DNA of 64,000 bases from Agromyces lapidis (GTDB lineage: Bacteria > Actinomycetota > Actinomycetes > Actinomycetales > Microbacteriaceae). The stretch spans positions 186,001 through 250,000 of the forward strand of contig NZ_WBIQ01000010.1 in NCBI RefSeq assembly GCF_009749405.1, given 5' to 3'. Shown here piece after piece: positions 11,156 to 20,351 of this stretch (position 1 is the first letter of the stretch; every line of letters begins with the position of its first letter). A program made the translations under genes and the position numbers. The notes beneath the pieces were generated by a model, which was not told the DNA's origin, made no database searches, and worked only from the letters and a program-made list of their open reading frames with translations.

Positions 11156-12079
11156 ATGGATGCCCCGCTCCTCGTCTCCGTTCCCGGCGCGACCCTCCGC
11201 AACGCCCTCGGCGACCCGCCCGAGGGGGTCGAGGTCGTGGTCTGGAACCTCGACTCGCCGCCGCCGGCCGCCCACCTCGACATCGTGGTGCCGCCGTACA
11301 TGGGCGCCGCCGAGCGGCTGGGAGCGTTGGCCGAGGTCAGCACCCGCCTCGTGCAGTCGCAGTCGATCGGCTACGACGACATCCCCGCCGCCCTGCCGCC
11401 CGGCCACGTCTTCGCGAACGCCGCGAGCGTGCACGAGACCTCGACGGCCGAGCTGACGCTCGCCCTCGTGCTCGCGTCCCAGCGCGGCATCCCCGACTTC
11501 GTGCGCGCCGCCGGCGAGGGCCGCTGGGCACCCGCCCGGCACGAGAGCCTCGCGGATCGGCGCGTGCTCATCGTCGGCTACGGCGGCGTCGGCCGGGCGA
11601 TCGAGGCCCGGCTCGAACCCTTCGAGGTCGAGGTCACCCGGGTCGCCGGGCATGCCCGCGACGACGAGCGCGGGCGCATCCACGGCGTCGACGAGCTGCC
11701 GGCGCTGCTGCCCGAGGCCGAGATCGTCATCGTCGGCGTGCCGCTCAGCGACGCGACGACGGGCCTCGTCGACGCCGACTTCCTCGCCGCCCTCCCCGAC
11801 GGCGCCCTCGTCGTGAACATCGCCCGCGGCAAGGTCGCCGACACCGAGGCGATCCTCGCCGAGGCGCGCTCCGGCCGGCTGCGCTTCGCGCTCGACGTCA
11901 CCGACCCCGAGCCGCTGCCCGACGGCCACCCGCTCTTCGCGCTGCCGAACGTGCTCGTTTCCCCGCACGTGGGCGGGGCGTCGACGGCGATGATCCCGCG
12001 CATGGCGCGGCTCCTCCGCGAGCAGATCGACCGGATGCTCCGGGGCGACGAGCCCGCGAACGTCGTGCTGCGCAGCTGA
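11156..12079 (+). CDS. D-isomer specific 2-hydroxyacid dehydrogenase
   Basis: 307 residues, NAD(P)-dependent reductase of 2-oxoacids. The Rossmann motif GYGGVG begins near residue 141, the catalytic Arg is in NIARGKV, the acidic residue is in DVTDPEPLPDGHPLF, and the catalytic His is in SPHVGG. The N-terminal substrate domain is short, as in the ghrA/phosphoglycerate dehydrogenase-like group. GAGGATCGGAGG precedes ATG 11156. Substrate (glyoxylate, hydroxypyruvate or another) cannot be decided. It converges with the membrane alpha/beta hydrolase gene. Confidence 0.9.
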   Translation: MDAPLLVSVPGATLRNALGDPPEGVEVVVWNLDSPPPAAHLDIVVPPYMGAAERLGALAEVSTRLVQSQSIGYDDIPAALPPGHVFANAASVHETSTAELTLALVLASQRGIPDFVRAAGEGRWAPARHESLADRRVLIVGYGGVGRAIEARLEPFEVEVTRVAGHARDDERGRIHGVDELPALLPEAEIVIVGVPLSDATTGLVDADFLAALPDGALVVNIARGKVADTEAILAEARSGRLRFALDVTDPEPLPDGHPLFALPNVLVSPHVGGASTAMIPRMARLLREQIDRMLRGDEPANVVLRS

Positions 12080-12107
12080 GCGCCGGCCTGCTTGCCTCCT
12101 GGCGCCG

Positions 12108-13745
12108 CTACTCGGTCACGCTGCCGACCGGCTGCACCGCCGCGTACCCCTCGAGCACGCGCTGGATGCGCGCGAGCGCAGCCTCGTCGAGCTCGCCGTC
12201 GCCCGTGACCGCCTGCCACCCGTCGAGCACGACGTCGCCGTAGTTGTGGCCGTGGCTCGCGGGCACGCTCTCGCCCATGAACATGTCGATGACCACCTGC
12301 AGGGCGGTCACCGCGGGGATCCATCGCATGGAGTCGCTGACCTCGTCGGCCCGCTCGTCGGGCTTCAGCCAGTCGGGCTCCGCCCAGATCAGTTCGAGGC
12401 CGAGCCACGTCACGGGGTCGTTGGCGTGCTGGAGGTAGGCGACCCGCGGGGCCTGCCAGTCGGGTCCGAGCGCGTGGAAGTCGCCCGGCTTCGACAGCCA
12501 GCGCACCTCCGCGCCGCCGTCGACGACGGGCAACCACTGCGGGCTGCCGGCATCGCGTTCCTCGGTGAGGGTGCGCCACATGGTCGAGCCGTTCGGGCTG
12601 CCGACGAGCAGCGCGCCCTCGGTGCGCGCACGCAACTCGTCGAGGTCGTCGAACGCCTCCTGCGTGCCGTGCGCACCGAGGCTCAGCCCGTAGACCACGA
12701 GTTGCGGGCGGCGCTCCTCGGGAAGGGTGTCCCACTTCGCGCGGACGGCATCGAACAGGGCGACGGATGACGCGACCGGCGCGTCGGGGTCGAACACGAA
12801 CGACACCCAGCTCGGCGTGTACGCGTACTGCATCGACACGATCGCCGTGTCACCGCCGTGCAGGTACTCGACGGCGTCGACGGCCTGCGGCTCGAGCCAG
12901 CCCGAGCCGGTGGTCGTCGCGACCACGAGCACCTCGCGGTCGAACGCCCCGGTCCGCTCGAGCTCGCGCACGGCGATCGCGGCGCGCTCCTCGACGGTGG
13001 GCGCGTTCGCCTGGCCGACGTAGACGCGCACTGGTTCGAGCGCGGGGCGTCCGGTCAGCTCCTCGATGTCGGCCGCGGTCGGACCGCCGCCGAGGAACGC
13101 GGTGCCGTGCCGGCCGACGACGTCCCACTCCACCTCGGAGCCGGGGCCGGAGGAGCGGAAGGCGCTCATCGGCTCGGTGACCCAGGGAGCTGCCGGGCCG
13201 TTGTTGGCGAGGTAGAGACGGTCGAGGCCGAACATCACCACCGAGACCACCGCGACGGTCGACCCGACGACGATCGCCGTCGTCGCCGTCGCACCCCATC
13301 CCCGGCCGAGCCGGGCCGACAGTCGGGTGCCGAGTCGGCGCACCGCCCGGGCGAGCGCGATGCCGAGGAGCACGACGGGCACGAAGCCGACGATGAAGAC
13401 GAGTCCGTCGAAGCCGTCGATCTCGGGCAGTTCGACGGTTCGGCGCACCTCGTTCTGCCAGCCGACCGAGGCGAAGCCGAGCACGATCACGAGCAGCACG
13501 GCGACGCCGAGATAGACCCACCAGGCGATGCGGCGCTGCGCGGCGGTGGGGCGCCAGCGCACGAACCGGCGCACGAGCCACCACACGCCGACCCCGACGG
13601 CGTAGCCGATGAGGAACGCGAGCGCGGTGATGACGCCCTGGAAGAACGCCGGGCGGGGCAGCAGCGACGGGGTCATCGAGAGCGCGACGGCGAGCAGCCC
13701 GACGAGGGCGCCTCCCGGGTCGAGCCGCCACCAGTGAGCCTTCAT
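12108..13745 (-). CDS. Membrane alpha/beta-hydrolase family protein (Abhydrolase_9 type)
   Basis: 545 residues. The N-terminal half carries about four membrane helices (LLAVALSMTPSLLPRPAFFQ first, then helices near residues 30-50, 75-95, 115-135 and 155-180). The C-terminal half is an alpha/beta-hydrolase-like domain with the nucleophile elbow GLSLGAHG and LLVGSPNG. This arrangement matches the actinobacterial family formerly annotated as DUF2319 with an N-terminal membrane domain. The function is unknown; the catalytic domain probably faces outward. The family is conserved near cell-envelope genes in mycobacteria, but nothing in this context specifies a role. Confidence 0.82.
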   Translation of the reverse strand: MKAHWWRLDPGGALVGLLAVALSMTPSLLPRPAFFQGVITALAFLIGYAVGVGVWWLVRRFVRWRPTAAQRRIAWWVYLGVAVLLVIVLGFASVGWQNEVRRTVELPEIDGFDGLVFIVGFVPVVLLGIALARAVRRLGTRLSARLGRGWGATATTAIVVGSTVAVVSVVMFGLDRLYLANNGPAAPWVTEPMSAFRSSGPGSEVEWDVVGRHGTAFLGGGPTAADIEELTGRPALEPVRVYVGQANAPTVEERAAIAVRELERTGAFDREVLVVATTTGSGWLEPQAVDAVEYLHGGDTAIVSMQYAYTPSWVSFVFDPDAPVASSVALFDAVRAKWDTLPEERRPQLVVYGLSLGAHGTQEAFDDLDELRARTEGALLVGSPNGSTMWRTLTEERDAGSPQWLPVVDGGAEVRWLSKPGDFHALGPDWQAPRVAYLQHANDPVTWLGLELIWAEPDWLKPDERADEVSDSMRWIPAVTALQVVIDMFMGESVPASHGHNYGDVVLDGWQAVTGDGELDEAALARIQRVLEGYAAVQPVGSVTE

Positions 13746-13887
13746 GCCCGCCCCTCCCCGCGCGTCGCCTCAGGCGGCCGCGTCACCGCATCATGGCACG
13801 GCACACGGCTCGGAGCGCGCACCGGCTCCGGGGTTCGCACAGCTCGGCGGCGTAGCATCGGAGGTACACCCTCGATGGAAGGTCTCA

Positions 13888-14961
13888 ATGCCCATCTCGG
13901 CAGAACCCCGCGTGGCCCTGTACTTCGACTTCGACAACATCGTCATCTCGCGCTACGACCAGTTGCACGGCGATTTCGCGTATCGCAAGGACACGTCGCG
14001 CTCGAAGGCGCCCTCGGCCGGCACGAAGACCGCCGAACGCCTCCGCGAGGCGACGGTCGACATCGACGCCGTGCTCGACTTCGCCGCCACCTTCGGCACG
14101 ATCGCGATCGCCCGCGCCTACGCCGACTGGTCGACCCCGGTGAACGCGAGCTATCGCGGCCAGCTCATCGACCGCGCGGTCGACCTCGTGCAGTTGTTCC
14201 CGCTCTCCTCGACGAAGAACGGCGCCGACATCCGCCTCGCCGTCGACGCGGTCGAGGACATGTTCCGCATCGACGACCTCTCGCACATCGTCATCGTCGC
14301 GGGCGACTCCGACTACGTCGCGCTCGCGCAGAAGGCGAAGCGGCTCGGACGCTACGTCATCGGCATCGGCGTCGCGGGCGGCACGAGCCGCGCGCTGACG
14401 GCGGCGGTCGACGAGTTCGCCGACTACGACGCCCTGCTCACGACCGACGCCGAGGTGGGCGACGACGCCGACGAACAGACCGCAGCGGTCGCCGCGGAGC
14501 CGGCGCCGAATCGGCGCCGTCGGGCGGCCACGAAGACGGTGGATGCCGCAGCCGACGCCGCGCCAGAGGCATCCGGCCGTGCCCGTGGTTCGCGGCGCGC
14601 GAAGAGCGAACCCGTCGAGGCCGACGAGCCCGCCGAGCCGGCCGCGCCGGTCGAGCGCCTCTCGCCGCGCGTGCTGCAGTTCGTGGCGCCGGGCGATCCC
14701 GTGCCCGACGAGGTCGGCAGCAACCCGCGCAACCCCGGGCGCCTGCTGCAGAAGGCGATCGAACTGCTGCGGGCGAAGAACGACGAGGAGTGGCAGTCGT
14801 CGAGCGCGGTGAAGAACCAGATGATGCGCATGGATCCGTCGTTCCAGGAGCGGCGCCTCGGTTTCGCCTCGTTCACCGAGTTCCTGAAGTCGCGCGGCGG
14901 CGTCGTCGAACTCGACGAGACGGGCCGGGGGCGCGTGCGGATCCGCCCGAAGAAGGACTGA
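13888..14961 (+). CDS. NYN domain protein with C-terminal LOTUS/OST-HTH domain
   Basis: 357 residues. Residues 1-175 form a NYN (PIN-like nuclease) domain: YFDFDNIVISRYD holds the first acidic pair, NGADIRLAVDAVED the second, and GDSDYVALAQKAKRLGR the third. A disordered Ala/Glu/Arg-rich linker (about 180-270) leads to a LOTUS/OST-HTH-like winged helix (about 285-350), with LLQKAIELLRAKNDEEW at its start. Family knowledge links NYN to RNA cleavage and LOTUS to RNA or G-quadruplex binding, so a regulated ribonuclease is inferred. AAGG precedes ATG 13888; a TAGCAT box (13853-13858) may be its -10. Confidence 0.88.
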   Translation: MPISAEPRVALYFDFDNIVISRYDQLHGDFAYRKDTSRSKAPSAGTKTAERLREATVDIDAVLDFAATFGTIAIARAYADWSTPVNASYRGQLIDRAVDLVQLFPLSSTKNGADIRLAVDAVEDMFRIDDLSHIVIVAGDSDYVALAQKAKRLGRYVIGIGVAGGTSRALTAAVDEFADYDALLTTDAEVGDDADEQTAAVAAEPAPNRRRRAATKTVDAAADAAPEASGRARGSRRAKSEPVEADEPAEPAAPVERLSPRVLQFVAPGDPVPDEVGSNPRNPGRLLQKAIELLRAKNDEEWQSSSAVKNQMMRMDPSFQERRLGFASFTEFLKSRGGVVELDETGRGRVRIRPKKD

Positions 14962-15004
14962 ACCCGGGCGAACGCTGCGCCGGGCATCACGAAAGGGGAT
15001 CGAG

Positions 15005-16039
15005 ATGAAGGCACTGCAGTACCGGACGATCGGGCAGGCGCCCGAGGTCGTCGAGATCGACACGCCCGAGCCCGGCCCGGGCGAGGTGCGCATCCGGGTG
15101 ACCGCGGCCGGCGCCTGCCACTCCGACAGCTTCGTCATGGGGCTGAACGAGGAGCAGTACATCTACGGCCTGCCGCTCACGCTGGGGCACGAGGGGGCGG
15201 GCGTCGTCGACAAGCTCGGCGACGGCGTCACCGGCGTCGAGATCGGCGAGGCCGTGGCGGTGTACGGGCCCTGGGGCTGCGGTCGCTGCGCCCAGTGCGC
15301 GCAGGGCAAGGAGAACTACTGCGAGCGGGCCGCCGAGCTCGAGATCCGGCCTCCGGGACTCGGGGCGCCCGGGGCGATGGCCGAGTACCTCATCGTGCCC
15401 GACGCGCGCTTCCTGCTGCCGCTCGGCGACCTCGACCCGGTCGAGCACGTCGCGCTCACCGACGCCGGGCTCACCCCGTACCACGCGATCAAGATGTCGC
15501 TGCCGAAGCTCGTACCCGGCTCGACCGCGGTCGTGATCGGCGCGGGCGGGCTCGGCCACGTCGCGATCCAGATCCTGCGGGCGCTGACGCCCGCCACGGT
15601 GATCGCGCTCGACGTCAGCCAGGACAAGCTGCGGCTCGCAACCGAGGTGGGTGCGCACCACGTGTTCCCCTCCGACGCCGAGGCGCCCGCCCGGGTGAAA
15701 GAGCTCACGGGCGGCCGGGGCGCTGCGGCAGTGTTCGACTTCGTCGCGATCCAGCCGACGCTCGACGCAGGGCACGCGATGCTCGCCGTCGAAGGCGACC
15801 AGGTGCTCGTCGGAGTGGGCGCGGGAGCGCTGCCCGTCGGTCTGCTCACGACGCCGTACGACGCGACGGTGCGCTCACCGTACTGGGGCTCGCGCGCCGA
15901 GCTCTTCGAGGTGTTCGACCTCGCCCGCGCGGGCCTCGTGAAGATCGAGACCGAGCGCTTCTCGCTCGACGAGGCGCCCGAGGCGTACCGGCGCCTGCAC
16001 GACGGCACGCTGCGCGGACGCGCGGTCGTCGTGCCCTGA
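15005..16039 (+). CDS. Zinc-dependent NAD(P) alcohol dehydrogenase (MDR family)
   Basis: 344 residues. Catalytic zinc ligands are Cys38 and the His62-Glu63 pair in GHEGAG. The structural zinc loop has Cys92, Cys95, Cys98 and Cys106. The Rossmann motif is GAGGLG near residue 175, followed by an acidic residue (VIALDVSQDKL) that favours NAD(H). An oxidoreductase of primary or aromatic alcohols is likely. A strong AAAGGGG Shine-Dalgarno precedes ATG 15005. It ends at a hairpin (16056-16100) that separates it from the lactate unit. Confidence 0.93.
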   Translation: MKALQYRTIGQAPEVVEIDTPEPGPGEVRIRVTAAGACHSDSFVMGLNEEQYIYGLPLTLGHEGAGVVDKLGDGVTGVEIGEAVAVYGPWGCGRCAQCAQGKENYCERAAELEIRPPGLGAPGAMAEYLIVPDARFLLPLGDLDPVEHVALTDAGLTPYHAIKMSLPKLVPGSTAVVIGAGGLGHVAIQILRALTPATVIALDVSQDKLRLATEVGAHHVFPSDAEAPARVKELTGGRGAAAVFDFVAIQPTLDAGHAMLAVEGDQVLVGVGAGALPVGLLTTPYDATVRSPYWGSRAELFEVFDLARAGLVKIETERFSLDEAPEAYRRLHDGTLRGRAVVVP

Positions 16040-16055
16040 CGCGGGGCGCTTGCTC

Positions 16056-16100
16056 GTGAGGTGGGTTCGCCGCGCCGAGTGCGGTTCGAACCCGCCTCAC
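16056..16100 (+). terminator. Hairpin terminator after the alcohol dehydrogenase gene
   Basis: Arms of 14 bases at 16056-16069 and 16087-16100 pair with a single mismatch (GTGAGGTGGGTTCG against CGAACCCGCCTCAC). A near copy of the right arm follows at 16106-16119, giving alternative pairing. It lies between the adh stop and the lactate operators. Confidence 0.6.
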
Positions 16101-16140
16101 CGGGTCGAACCTGCCTCACGCGCGGATCACGCTCGACCAG

Positions 16141-16155
16141 TGTGGTCTGACCACA
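16141..16155. promoter_or_regulatory. FadR/LldR-type operator 1
   Basis: TGTGGTC-T-GACCACA, a perfect 15-base palindrome containing TGGTC-N-GACCA, the core bound by FadR-subfamily GntR regulators such as LldR/PdhR types. It lies 72 bases before the regulator start codon. Confidence 0.85.
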
Positions 16156-16165
16156 CGTGCTAGCC

Positions 16166-16180
16166 TGTGGTCAGACCACA
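16166..16180. promoter_or_regulatory. FadR/LldR-type operator 2
   Basis: TGTGGTC-A-GACCACA, the second perfect palindrome, 25 bases centre to centre from operator 1. Two sites about 2.5 helical turns apart flank a short AT-richer segment (CGTGCTAGCC) that probably includes the promoter -10. This layout resembles repression by a dimer pair. Confidence 0.85.
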
Positions 16181-16226
16181 TGCCGCGAGGGCGGCGTGCG
16201 ACGGCAGACGGCGAAGGGGCGAGAGC

Positions 16227-16946
16227 ATGAGCGAGACGCGCGCCTGGCGCACCGTGCTCGAGCACATCGAGTCCCGGCTCATCGAGGGCGCCCTGCACCC
16301 GGGCGACCGTCTGCCCGGCGAACGCGCCCTCTCGGCCGAGCTCGGCGTCGGCCGCTCGAGCGTGCGCGAGGCGCTGCGGGTGCTCGAGGTGCTCGGCCTC
16401 ATCCGCACGCAGGCGGGCTCGGGCCCGAACGCGGGCGCGATCATCATCGCCACCCCCGGCGGCGGCATGAGCGCGCTCATGAGGCTGCAGGTCGCGGCGA
16501 GCGGGTTCCCCGTCGCCGACATCGTGCGCACCCGCCTCATCCTCGAGAGCGCGGTCGCCGGCGAGCTCGCCGAGCGGCTCGGGCGCGAGGCATCCGAACC
16601 GATCGATCTCGGTGCGGCCGACCGCCTGCTCGACGCGATGGACTCCCCTGCCCTCTCCGCCGCCGAGTTCCTCGCGCTCGACGCCGAGTTCCACCTCGCC
16701 CTGGCCGAGGCCTCCGGCAACCAGGTGATCACGGCCACCATGGCGGGCCTGCGCAGCGGCATCGAGGGGTACGCACTCGAGGGCCTCGCGCACCTCGACG
16801 ACTGGCGGGCGACCTCGCAACGGCTCCGCGGCGAGCATCGCGGCATCGTCGCCGCGATCAGGGCGGCGGATGCCTCGTCGGCCCGCGCCCGCACCCACGA
16901 CCACATCTCGGGGTACTACGCCGAGACCTCGATCCACCACCACTGA
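16227..16946 (+). CDS. GntR/FadR-family regulator, probable lactate-responsive repressor
   Basis: 239 residues. The N-terminal winged helix has the classic [20 protein letters not shown] followed by [16 protein letters not shown]. The C-terminal FCD helical domain contains the usual metal/ligand residues (Asp in [11 protein letters not shown], His in [10 protein letters not shown] and in THDHI). It is the first gene of a unit with lldD, whose ATG follows its stop by 28 bases. Two perfect TGTGGTC-N-GACCACA palindromes precede it. By family precedent the ligand would be L-lactate; this is inference from context. Confidence 0.88.
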   Translation: MSETRAWRTVLEHIESRLIEGALHPGDRLPGERALSAELGVGRSSVREALRVLEVLGLIRTQAGSGPNAGAIIIATPGGGMSALMRLQVAASGFPVADIVRTRLILESAVAGELAERLGREASEPIDLGAADRLLDAMDSPALSAAEFLALDAEFHLALAEASGNQVITATMAGLRSGIEGYALEGLAHLDDWRATSQRLRGEHRGIVAAIRAADASSARARTHDHISGYYAETSIHHH

Positions 16947-16974
16947 CACCCAGAGCACGAGAGGCAGCACCACG

Positions 16975-18384
16975 ATGGTCCAGCGCCAGTTCCCGAACCC
17001 CAAGGAGCTCGCGGAGCTCATGCGCTTCAAGAAGCCGACCTTCGACGCGAAGCGGCGCCGCCTCGACGCCGCGCTGACGATCGCCGACCTCCGCACGATC
17101 GCGAAGCGCCGCACGCCGAAGGCGCCCTTCGACTACACCGACGGCGCCGCCGAGGGCGAGCTGTCGCTTGCGCGCGCCCGGCAGGCCTTCGAGGACATCG
17201 AGTTCCACCCCGGCATCCTGCGCAACGTGCCCGAGGTCGACACGAGCCGCGAGGTACTCGGCGGGCCGACGGCGCTGCCCTTCGGCATCGCACCGACGGG
17301 CTTCACCCGCATGATGCAGACCGAGGGCGAGATCGCCGGCGCGGGGGCGGCGGGCGCCGCGGGCATCCCCTTCACGCTCTCGACGATGGGCACGACTTCG
17401 ATCGAAGATGTGAAGGCGGCGAACCCGAACGGCCGCAACTGGTTCCAGCTCTACGTCATGCGCGACCGCGAGCGTTCGTACGAGCTCGTGCACCGCGCCG
17501 CGGCCGCCGGCTTCGACACGCTCTTCTTCACGGTCGACACGCCCGTCGCCGGCGCGCGCCTCCGCGACACCCGCAACGGCTTCTCGATCCCCCCGCAGCT
17601 CACGCCGGGCACGGTCCTCAACGCGCTCCCCCGCCCGGCCTGGTGGGTCGACTTCCTGACGACGCCGAAGCTCGAGTTCGCCTCGCTGCAGTCGACCGGC
17701 GGCACCGTCGGCGAGCTCATCGACGGCATGTTCGACCCGACCATCGGCTGGAACGACCTCGACACGATCCGCGCGATGTGGCCGGGCAAGATCGTCGTGA
17801 AGGGCGTGCAGACCCTCGCCGACGCGAAGGAGCTCGCCACCCGCGGCGTCGACGGCATCGTGCTCTCGAACCACGGCGGCCGCCAGCTCGACCGCGCCCC
17901 CATCCCCTTCCACCTGCTGCCCGAGGTCGCGCGCGAGGTCGGCGGCGACCTCGAGGTGCATCTCGACACGGGCATCATGTCGGGTGCCGACATCGTCGCC
18001 TCGGTCGCGCTCGGCGCGCGCTTCACGCTCATCGGCCGCGCCTACCTCTACGGCCTCATGGCCGGCGGCCGCGAGGGCGTCGACAAGACCATCGAGATCC
18101 TGTCGAAGCAGGTCGTGCGCACCATGAAGCTGCTCGAGGTGCGATCACTCGACGAGCTCGGCCCCCAGCACGTCACCCAGCTCGCCCGGCTCACGCCGAT
18201 CGCGCGCCCGGTGCAGGATGCCGCGGCGCAGGCCGCGGCCGGGAAGCCGACGACGGTTCGAACCCCCCGTGCGACCAAGGCCGCCGCGGCGAAGCCGACT
18301 CCGACGAAGCCGGCCGCTACGAAGGCCGCCGCGAAGGCCACGTCGAAGCCGGCCGCGACACCGCGCGTCACCGCCAAGAGCTGA
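16975..18384 (+). CDS. lldD: FMN-dependent L-lactate dehydrogenase with basic C-terminal tail
   Basis: 469 residues. The first 405 or so match the FMN-dependent alpha-hydroxyacid dehydrogenase family: [17 protein letters not shown], the catalytic His300 in [10 protein letters not shown], and [20 protein letters not shown]. It oxidises L-lactate to pyruvate and passes electrons to the quinone pool or oxygen. The last 55-60 residues (about 18210-18381) are an addition rich in Lys, Ala, Thr and Pro, with repeated [18 protein letters not shown]-like units recalling histone H1 tails. That tail is not part of the catalytic fold. It sits in one unit with the FadR-type regulator. Confidence 0.92.
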   Translation: MVQRQFPNPKELAELMRFKKPTFDAKRRRLDAALTIADLRTIAKRRTPKAPFDYTDGAAEGELSLARARQAFEDIEFHPGILRNVPEVDTSREVLGGPTALPFGIAPTGFTRMMQTEGEIAGAGAAGAAGIPFTLSTMGTTSIEDVKAANPNGRNWFQLYVMRDRERSYELVHRAAAAGFDTLFFTVDTPVAGARLRDTRNGFSIPPQLTPGTVLNALPRPAWWVDFLTTPKLEFASLQSTGGTVGELIDGMFDPTIGWNDLDTIRAMWPGKIVVKGVQTLADAKELATRGVDGIVLSNHGGRQLDRAPIPFHLLPEVAREVGGDLEVHLDTGIMSGADIVASVALGARFTLIGRAYLYGLMAGGREGVDKTIEILSKQVVRTMKLLEVRSLDELGPQHVTQLARLTPIARPVQDAAAQAAAGKPTTVRTPRATKAAAAKPTPTKPAATKAAAKATSKPAATPRVTAKS

Positions 18385-18417
18385 GCCTCAGGCGACCGGC
18401 CGCGGGTCGGACGTCGC

Positions 18418-19005
18418 TCAGCCGCGCCTGGCGTACTCGCCGAACGTCACCCCCGACTCGAACGCGCGCGCCTCGACGGCCTCGAACGCCTGCGGCGCAT
18501 ACGCGCGCGGCCCGAACAGCGGAACGCCCGCCCCGAAGAGCACGGGGTAGCGCTTGATCACGAGGCGGTCGATCTCGTCGGCGAGCGCCGCGGCGAGCGC
18601 CCCGCCGCCGCAGAGCCAGATGGAGCTCCCCTCCTCCGCCTTGAGCTCGCGCACGTACTCGCCAGGGTTGCGATCAGTCACTTCGACGCCCTCGACCCGT
18701 TCGGCCGCGGCCGCGTGCTCGCGGGAGAACACGATCTGCCGGAGGTGCCGGTACGGGCTCGTGATGCCGTACGGCAGGCCGACGGCGTAGGTGTTCCACC
18801 CCATGAGCACGGTGTCGAACATGCGCCCGTCGGCCTCGACCCCGAAGGCCTCCGCGACGTGCGTCGCGACGGTGTCGGAGTACCGCTCGTTGATCGCGGT
18901 CATGTGGTCGCCCTCGACGGCGAAGGCATCGTACTCGCCGTTCGGTCCGGCGATGAAGCCGTCGAGGCTGACGGCCACGTAGTACACGAGTTCTCGCATC
19001 ATCAT
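18418..19005 (-). CDS. Dihydrofolate reductase/RibD C-terminal family protein
   Basis: 195 residues. It begins VYYVAVSLDGFIAGPNGEYD, the family signature, and has an NADPH-binding stretch in LMGWNTYAVGL and SSIWLCGGGALAAALADEIDRLVI. Its physiological substrate is unknown; members reduce pteridines or related heterocycles. Three consecutive ATGs (19005, 19002, 18999) make the exact start uncertain. It is divergent from a TetR gene and their 5' ends are 70 bases apart, so TetR control is probable. Confidence 0.85.
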   Translation of the reverse strand: MMMRELVYYVAVSLDGFIAGPNGEYDAFAVEGDHMTAINERYSDTVATHVAEAFGVEADGRMFDTVLMGWNTYAVGLPYGITSPYRHLRQIVFSREHAAAAERVEGVEVTDRNPGEYVRELKAEEGSSIWLCGGGALAAALADEIDRLVIKRYPVLFGAGVPLFGPRAYAPQAFEAVEARAFESGVTFGEYARRG

Positions 19006-19020
19006 CCTATCCACTACTGA

Positions 19021-19056
19021 TGTCGTGGTTGAGAAACTACTACAGCTGTCGTGATT
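19021..19056. promoter_or_regulatory. Direct repeats in the RibD-like/TetR divergent promoter
   Basis: TGTCGTGGTT (19021-19030) and TGTCGTGATT (19047-19056) are repeated with one difference, 26 bases apart, between the two divergent starts. Spacing and position suit a regulator binding site, presumably for the adjacent TetR. Confidence 0.45.
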
Positions 19057-19074
19057 CTGTCTAGACTCGGAACC

Positions 19075-19647
19075 ATGGCCCGAAACGACGACCGCCGCCG
19101 ACTGCTCGCCGATGCCGGGCTGTCCGTGCTCGCCCGCGACGGCGCCCGGGGGCTCACGCACCGGGCCGTCGACGAGGAGGCCGGCGTGCCGACCGGCACG
19201 ACCTCGAACTACTTCCGCAGCCGCGACGCACTCATCGCGGGGCTCGTCTCCCGCATCGGCGAGCGCCTCATGCCGACCGACGCCGACCTCGCGCGCCGTG
19301 CCGCGCAACCGCCGAGTCGCGCGCTCTTCGCCGACTACGTGCGCGACATCGTCCGCCGGCTCGGCGAACACTCCGACGTGACGCTCGCGCTCTTCGAACT
19401 GCGCCTCGAGGGCGCCCGCCGGCCCGAGGTCGCGGCAACGCTCGCGGAATGGCAGCGGGCCGCCTTCGCGGCCGACGTCGACTTCAATCACTCGGCCGGC
19501 CTCCCGGGCGGCGCGCGCGAGATCGCGCTCCTGCACTATGCGATCGACGGACTCATGCTCGACCGGCTGACGACGCCGATCGATCCCGGCACGACGACCG
19601 ACGACGTCATCGACGATCTCGTCGCGGGGCTCCTGCCCGACTCCTGA
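19075..19647 (+). CDS. TetR family transcriptional regulator
   Basis: 190 residues from ATG 19075. The helix-turn-helix reads GLTHRAVDEEAGVPTGTTSNYF, and the C-terminal half resembles the TetR_C group with ALFELRLEGARRPEV. There is no Shine-Dalgarno. TAGACT (19062-19067) lies 7 bases before the ATG, so leaderless translation is likely; this argues against the in-frame ATG at 19051, upstream of the box. It is divergent from the RibD-like reductase and probably represses it and itself. Confidence 0.87.
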   Translation: MARNDDRRRLLADAGLSVLARDGARGLTHRAVDEEAGVPTGTTSNYFRSRDALIAGLVSRIGERLMPTDADLARRAAQPPSRALFADYVRDIVRRLGEHSDVTLALFELRLEGARRPEVAATLAEWQRAAFAADVDFNHSAGLPGGAREIALLHYAIDGLMLDRLTTPIDPGTTTDDVIDDLVAGLLPDS

Positions 19648-19680
19648 GCCGACCGCTCGCCCGCGTCAGGAGCGCCCACG

Positions 19681-20187
19681 TCATGAGCGCCCGCGCTCGG
19701 CACGCCCGCGCTCGTCGCCGCCCGACACCGCGATCGCCTGACCGACCACGAGAGCAGCGGCGCGCTTCAGCATCTTCTGCGCCTGCTCGGCCTGCTTCCG
19801 CCGGCGCTTCACGAGCTCGGCATGCGCCGTCGCCCGAACCGCGGCATCCGCCCCGACCGGCGGCCGCCGAGCTCCAGCGCGGCCTCGCGCACCCGGGCGC
19901 GGCGCGTACCGGATCGACGCCCGATCGAGCCGTGCGGCCACCCGCCCGGCGCGGATCGCGGCGAGCCGCGGCGAGTTCCGTCGGTCGGCCTCGGCGAGCC
20001 GCAGCTCCGCCCCGGCGAACGTCACCGCCGACTCGAGCCGGGCCCGCGAGCGCGCGCCTTTCGGCAGTCGCTTCGCCATCCGATGCACCTCCGCCTGCAC
20101 GGCGTGCGCCGACTCGATCGCGCGCTTGGCGCGCTTCCGGTCGCGCCTCGATGCTGCGGGCACGCGCTCGTTGAGCCGGACCGTCAT
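19681..20187 (-). CDS. Small basic protein of unknown function
   Basis: 168 residues, rich in Ala and Arg and strongly helical, with basic clusters such as SRRDRKRAKRAIES near the start and KRRRKQAEQAQKMLKRAAAL near the C-terminus. I recognise no family. A good GAAGGAG Shine-Dalgarno lies 7 bases before ATG 20187 (codon 20187-20185), which supports a real gene. The high basic charge would allow nucleic acid or membrane-surface binding, but this is only a composition argument. It is divergent from the SulP transporter and converges with the TetR gene. Confidence 0.55.
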   Translation of the reverse strand: MTVRLNERVPAASRRDRKRAKRAIESAHAVQAEVHRMAKRLPKGARSRARLESAVTFAGAELRLAEADRRNSPRLAAIRAGRVAARLDRASIRYAPRPGARGRAGARRPPVGADAAVRATAHAELVKRRRKQAEQAQKMLKRAAALVVGQAIAVSGGDERGRAERGRS

Positions 20188-20351
20188 GGCACGCTCCTTC
20201 CCCAACCCGAACAGACCCGGTCTACGTCATCCGAGCAGGTCCGGCAAGGGGGTTGCGGACCGGGCGGCGCCGGCCGGCGTCACCTCGACGCGATCGTCGA
20301 ATGACCACTGCCCGGGCCGACGCGCACCTACGATGAGGCGGGGAGGTTCGC

